Positions 33,975 to 35,998 of a stretch of DNA of 35,998 nt are shown piece by piece; position 1 is the first letter of the stretch, and every line of letters starts with the position of its first letter. This DNA comes from Halodesulfovibrio sp. (lineage in GTDB: Bacteria; Desulfobacterota; Desulfovibrionia; Desulfovibrionales; Desulfovibrionaceae): contig QKEJ01000083.1 in NCBI GenBank assembly GCA_003252375.1, forward strand, positions 1-35,998, written 5' to 3'. The position numbers and the translations under genes were made by a program. The notes under the pieces were generated by a model. It was not told the DNA's origin and did not search any database. It worked only from the letters and a program-made list of their open reading frames with translations.

Positions 33975-34484
33975 TTATGCCACCACTGGCGGGGTAAAGA
34001 CGCGGGTTCCCAGTTCGGCATTAAGCATGAGCATGCCCTGTCCTTCACCATTGATCATGCGCAGCTTGCCGATGACATCGCGCACGGAATCCTCTTCCTC
34101 CACCTGCTCGGAAATGAACCACTGCAGGAAGATGCCGGTGGCATGGTCGCGCTCGTCCTGCGCCAGGTTGGCGAGGTTGTTGATGCGCGCGGTTACATGC
34201 TCTTCATGCTTGAGGGTTTCCTCGAACACCTCAATGGTGTTCTTCCAATCGTGCGGCGGTGCATCAATGGCCTGCAGGATCACCCGGCCACCCCGCTCGC
34301 TGATGTAGTCGTAGAACCGCATGGCATGGAACAATTCTTCCTGCGCCTGCGCCCGCATCCACTGCGCAAAGCCGGTCATGCCAAGATCGGCAAAGTACGC
34401 GGACATGGCGAGATACAGATAGCTTGAGTACATCTCCCATTTGACCTGATCGTTGAGGGCCTGATTCATCTTTTCGCTGAGCAT
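33975..34484 (-). CDS. ftnA: Ferritin (non-haem, FtnA type)
   Basis: Ferritin oxidises Fe(II) and stores the mineral in a 24-subunit shell in the cytoplasm, and it protects anaerobes against iron-driven oxidation. The 169-residue protein has the four-helix bundle with ferroxidase residues at the same numbers as E. coli FtnA: Glu17, Glu50, His53, Glu94 and Gln127. Segments are NDQVKWEMYSSYLYLAMSAYF, QAQEELFHAMRFYDY, KHEEHVTARI and FLQWFISEQVEEE. There is no haem-binding Met of bacterioferritin in the usual place. The ATG at 34484 has AAGGAG upstream. It is transcribed divergently from the small zinc-ribbon gene at 34741. Confidence 0.95.
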   Translation of the reverse strand: MLSEKMNQALNDQVKWEMYSSYLYLAMSAYFADLGMTGFAQWMRAQAQEELFHAMRFYDYISERGGRVILQAIDAPPHDWKNTIEVFEETLKHEEHVTARINNLANLAQDERDHATGIFLQWFISEQVEEEDSVRDVIGKLRMINGEGQGMLMLNAELGTRVFTPPVVA

Positions 34485-34582
34485 GTGTATCTCCTTCACT
34501 GTGTTGCTTCGATTTGAGACGGTAAAATGCGTACGATTTCCGGCAGATGGCACCGGGCCGCCGAACGCATGATCAGACTCCG

Positions 34583-34610
34583 ATAGTACACGTAACGAAG
34601 GAATATGCAA
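34583..34610 (-). promoter_or_regulatory. Possible promoter of ferritin (minus strand)
   Basis: On the minus strand TTGCAT (34610-34605) is followed after 16 bases by TACTAT (34588-34583), about 99 bases upstream of the ferritin start. No clear iron-responsive operator was recognised. Confidence 0.35.
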
Positions 34611-34740
34611 GAGGAGGAGAGAAAATCCGTACGGAACTTCCCGCAGCTGCCGGGGTTGCCCCGTGGCACGGAATGCAGTATGCCCACTCCAGCCCGTCTG
34701 CCGCAATGCGGCAGCGGGAAATTCGACCCGGAGAAATGCC

Positions 34741-34950
34741 ATGTGGGGAAGCAACAGATGGGCCCGCAACGCCCAGACCACCATACCGTGCAAGCACTGT
34801 GGCCACCCGATTACGGTTGTGCGAAGCTGCCAGCACGTCTACATGCAGTGTGAGCAATGCAAGAAACAGGGGGATCTCAACGAGTATATCCCGCTGATGG
34901 ACGATGTGCTCGAGGAATTCATGGAAGGCGTATTCTGCGACCGGGTCTGA
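34741..34950 (+). CDS. Small four-cysteine zinc-ribbon protein, 69 aa
   Basis: The protein reads MWGSNRWARNAQTT, then CKHCGHPITVV, then CEQCKK, and ends with an acidic helix (DDVLEEFMEGVF). The two Cys-x-x-Cys pairs spaced by about 18 residues predict a small zinc ribbon. The ATG at 34741 has GGAG seven bases upstream. The frame is open from an ATG at 34663, but those residues look unlike a protein. The gene is divergent from ferritin and convergent with the APS-reductase-like gene. I do not recognise a named family. A regulatory or scaffold role is possible but unsupported. Confidence 0.7.
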   Translation: MWGSNRWARNAQTTIPCKHCGHPITVVRSCQHVYMQCEQCKKQGDLNEYIPLMDDVLEEFMEGVFCDRV

Positions 34951-35002
34951 GCACCAGCCCGGTGCTGCGTCTCCCGCAGGAGGCTCGCAGCATACATTCG
35001 CC

Positions 35003-35050
35003 CATCCATACGCAAGCAGCCACCCAGGGGTGGCTGCTTGCGTATGGATG
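35003..35050. terminator. Perfect 23-bp inverted repeat between convergent genes (likely bidirectional terminator)
   Basis: Arms at 35003-35025 and 35028-35050 are perfect reverse complements with two bases between them. The repeat lies between the zinc-ribbon gene (plus) and the APS-reductase-like gene (minus), whose stop codon begins 2 bases beyond it. No T-run follows. Confidence 0.75.
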
Positions 35051-35052
35051 GA

Positions 35053-35730
35053 TCAGAAATACCCCAGGCTGCGCAGGGTATCCAGACAAGCCTCCTTGTC
35101 CGGCGCCCGGCCCGCGCGCTCCGCGCCGTCAAGGGACTTTTCCGTACAGGGAACACAGCCCAGCGAGCGGTATCCTTCGGAATACAGGGCGCAATACGGC
35201 AGCTGTTCCTGCATGATATAGGCCCACACGTCCACCTCGGTAAAATCGAGCAACGGGTGCACCATCATGCAGTTGGGCCTTTCCCGCCGTTCACGGGCCG
35301 GTCTGTCCCTGTCGGGATGCTCATCCCGCCGGATACCCGTCAGAAGCGCCTCAACCCCCATCTCCACAACGGAACGCGAAAGAGGCTCCACCTTCAGGGC
35401 CGCACAGCAGGCAACCTTGTCCTGCGCCACGGGGAACAGTTCCAGGTCCACCGCCGGACGGGCAATGGTGAGGTCGATATCCCATTCCACGGCCAGATGG
35501 TCCCTGAAATCCATGACCTCCACAAACTTGCACCCGGTATCAAGATTCAACGCCCGGACATGCGAGAGCCCCAGACCCGACATGACCTTTCGCCACAAAT
35601 GCAGCAGCACGGTTGAATCCTTGCCACCGGTCCAGGCCACGGCCACACTTTCCGGGCCGAATTCCAGCGCGGTCTCCTCCAGCAGTTCACAGGCCACTGC
35701 CACCTTTTCCCCAAGGGTCATTTCCATCAT
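35053..35730 (-). CDS. APS/PAPS-reductase-family protein without the C-terminal catalytic motif
   Basis: The 225-residue protein has the PP-loop VAWTGGKDSTVLLHL (TGGKDS at 34-39), which binds adenylyl sulfate or another nucleotide. It has the four cysteines of [4Fe-4S] APS reductases: Cys108-Cys109 in VACCAALKVEPL and Cys192, Cys195 in SLGCVPC. The segment TGIRRDEHPDRDRPA also matches the family. The catalytic ECGLH or ECGIH end of true reductases is missing: the protein ends DKEACLDTLRSLGYF, with a single Cys215. It may therefore be an APS-reductase-like enzyme of different function. The start is uncertain. The MMEM cluster at 35730 is preferred, but the frame is open upstream to about 35966. 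Confidence 0.72.
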   Translation of the reverse strand: MMEMTLGEKVAVACELLEETALEFGPESVAVAWTGGKDSTVLLHLWRKVMSGLGLSHVRALNLDTGCKFVEVMDFRDHLAVEWDIDLTIARPAVDLELFPVAQDKVACCAALKVEPLSRSVVEMGVEALLTGIRRDEHPDRDRPARERRERPNCMMVHPLLDFTEVDVWAYIMQEQLPYCALYSEGYRSLGCVPCTEKSLDGAERAGRAPDKEACLDTLRSLGYF

Positions 35731-35966
35731 GCGTATCCAATACATCCAAAAGGTTCTTTTCATACCCGAAGCGCGGAGCCCTTTTCCAAAGAAGTGCACC
35801 GCCCCGGGACAGCCACAGGTGGTGTACTGGCAATGCCCGTCGGTTGCAAGCCGCTTGCGGTCCCCACGCGTTGCCGGAAAGCGCCCCCTGCCCCCCAAGA
35901 GGAACGTCCCATCCTTCAGCATACCTACGGAACCGCCAGCTGCCGGGTAGACTTCAGTGGATGCGG
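35731..35966 (-). other. Open in-frame region upstream of the APS-reductase-like gene, coding status unclear
   Basis: The reading frame of the gene at 35053-35730 continues upstream without a stop to about 35966. It includes possible starts at 35922, 35763 and 35745. The encoded stretch contains GHCQYTTCGCPGAVHFF, with three closely spaced cysteines, and is rich in Gly and Arg. I cannot tell whether it is a genuine N-terminal domain or a chance open frame in GC-rich DNA. The remaining bases to 35998 show nothing I can name. Confidence 0.3.
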
Positions 35967-35998
35967 CTCACCCCGCCCCAGCTGCCTGACGGAGTATC

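Noticed and set aside
30929-33997. Plus-strand open frame of more than 1000 codons opposite korA, korB and the DsrE-like gene
   Set aside because: It is antisense to clearly conserved genes, its translation has no recognisable motif and is rich in His, Arg and Gly, and long antisense frames are common in GC-rich DNA.
33836-34051. N-terminal extension of korA to an upstream ATG
   Set aside because: It would run through the ferritin terminator and into the ferritin gene, and the GTG at 33835 has a strong ribosome site and begins the conserved gamma domain.

Overview
This window looks like chromosome from a sulfate-reducing member of the Desulfovibrionaceae. The assignment rests on a GC-rich gene set with two periplasmic uptake hydrogenases in tandem (a selenocysteine [NiFeSe] enzyme and a [NiFe] enzyme), a ferredoxin-type 2-oxoacid oxidoreductase, and a Desulfovibrio-like order of housekeeping genes. 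It is core chromosome: I see no insertion sequence, phage module, CRISPR array or attachment site.

Layout. Positions 1-7400 hold a plus-strand housekeeping run: the tail of an unknown gene, a small coiled-coil protein, rpiB, cysS, an M48 metalloprotease with TPR repeats, hslV, ispE, tRNA-Gln(UUG), prs and rplY. Positions 7500-10430 hold pth, a CarD/CdnL regulator and rho. Positions 10860-18270 form the hydrogenase block: hysB, hysA (with an in-frame UGA read as selenocysteine and a SECIS-like hairpin), its protease hysD, a 590-base non-coding gap, then hynB, hynA, protease hynC and chaperone hypC. Positions 18300-26000 hold an SGNH esterase, a gamma-glutamylcyclotransferase-like protein, ileS, lspA, a small membrane protein, cpoB/ybgF, a NIL-domain ferredoxin, a PilZ-like protein and cheZ. 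Positions 26100-30770 hold an atypical thioredoxin-reductase-like flavoprotein, a CAU tRNA, a leader with a terminator, a NIF3 protein, a coiled-coil zinc-ribbon protein, rnpB (RNase P RNA) and a fused ispDF. From 30870 the minus strand carries a DsrE-like protein, korB, a gamma-alpha fused korA and ferritin. A small plus-strand four-cysteine protein and a minus-strand APS/PAPS-reductase-like gene close the window.

How the genes work together. The small hydrogenase subunits carry Tat signals, so both enzymes should be exported to the periplasm to oxidise H2. Each operon ends with its own endopeptidase, which removes a 15-residue C-terminal tail from its large subunit. ispE and ispDF supply three steps of the MEP isoprenoid pathway. 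rpiB and prs link pentose phosphate to PRPP. cysS, ileS, pth, rnpB and two tRNAs serve translation.

The most important point for annotation is that hysA does not stop at the TGA at 13336-13338. It reads through to 13404. Other points worth a second look are the flavoprotein without NADPH motifs, an APS-reductase-like protein without the usual catalytic C-terminus, a terminator sitting 10 bases before the NIF3 gene, and two perfect 22-23 bp inverted repeats at the two convergent gene junctions.
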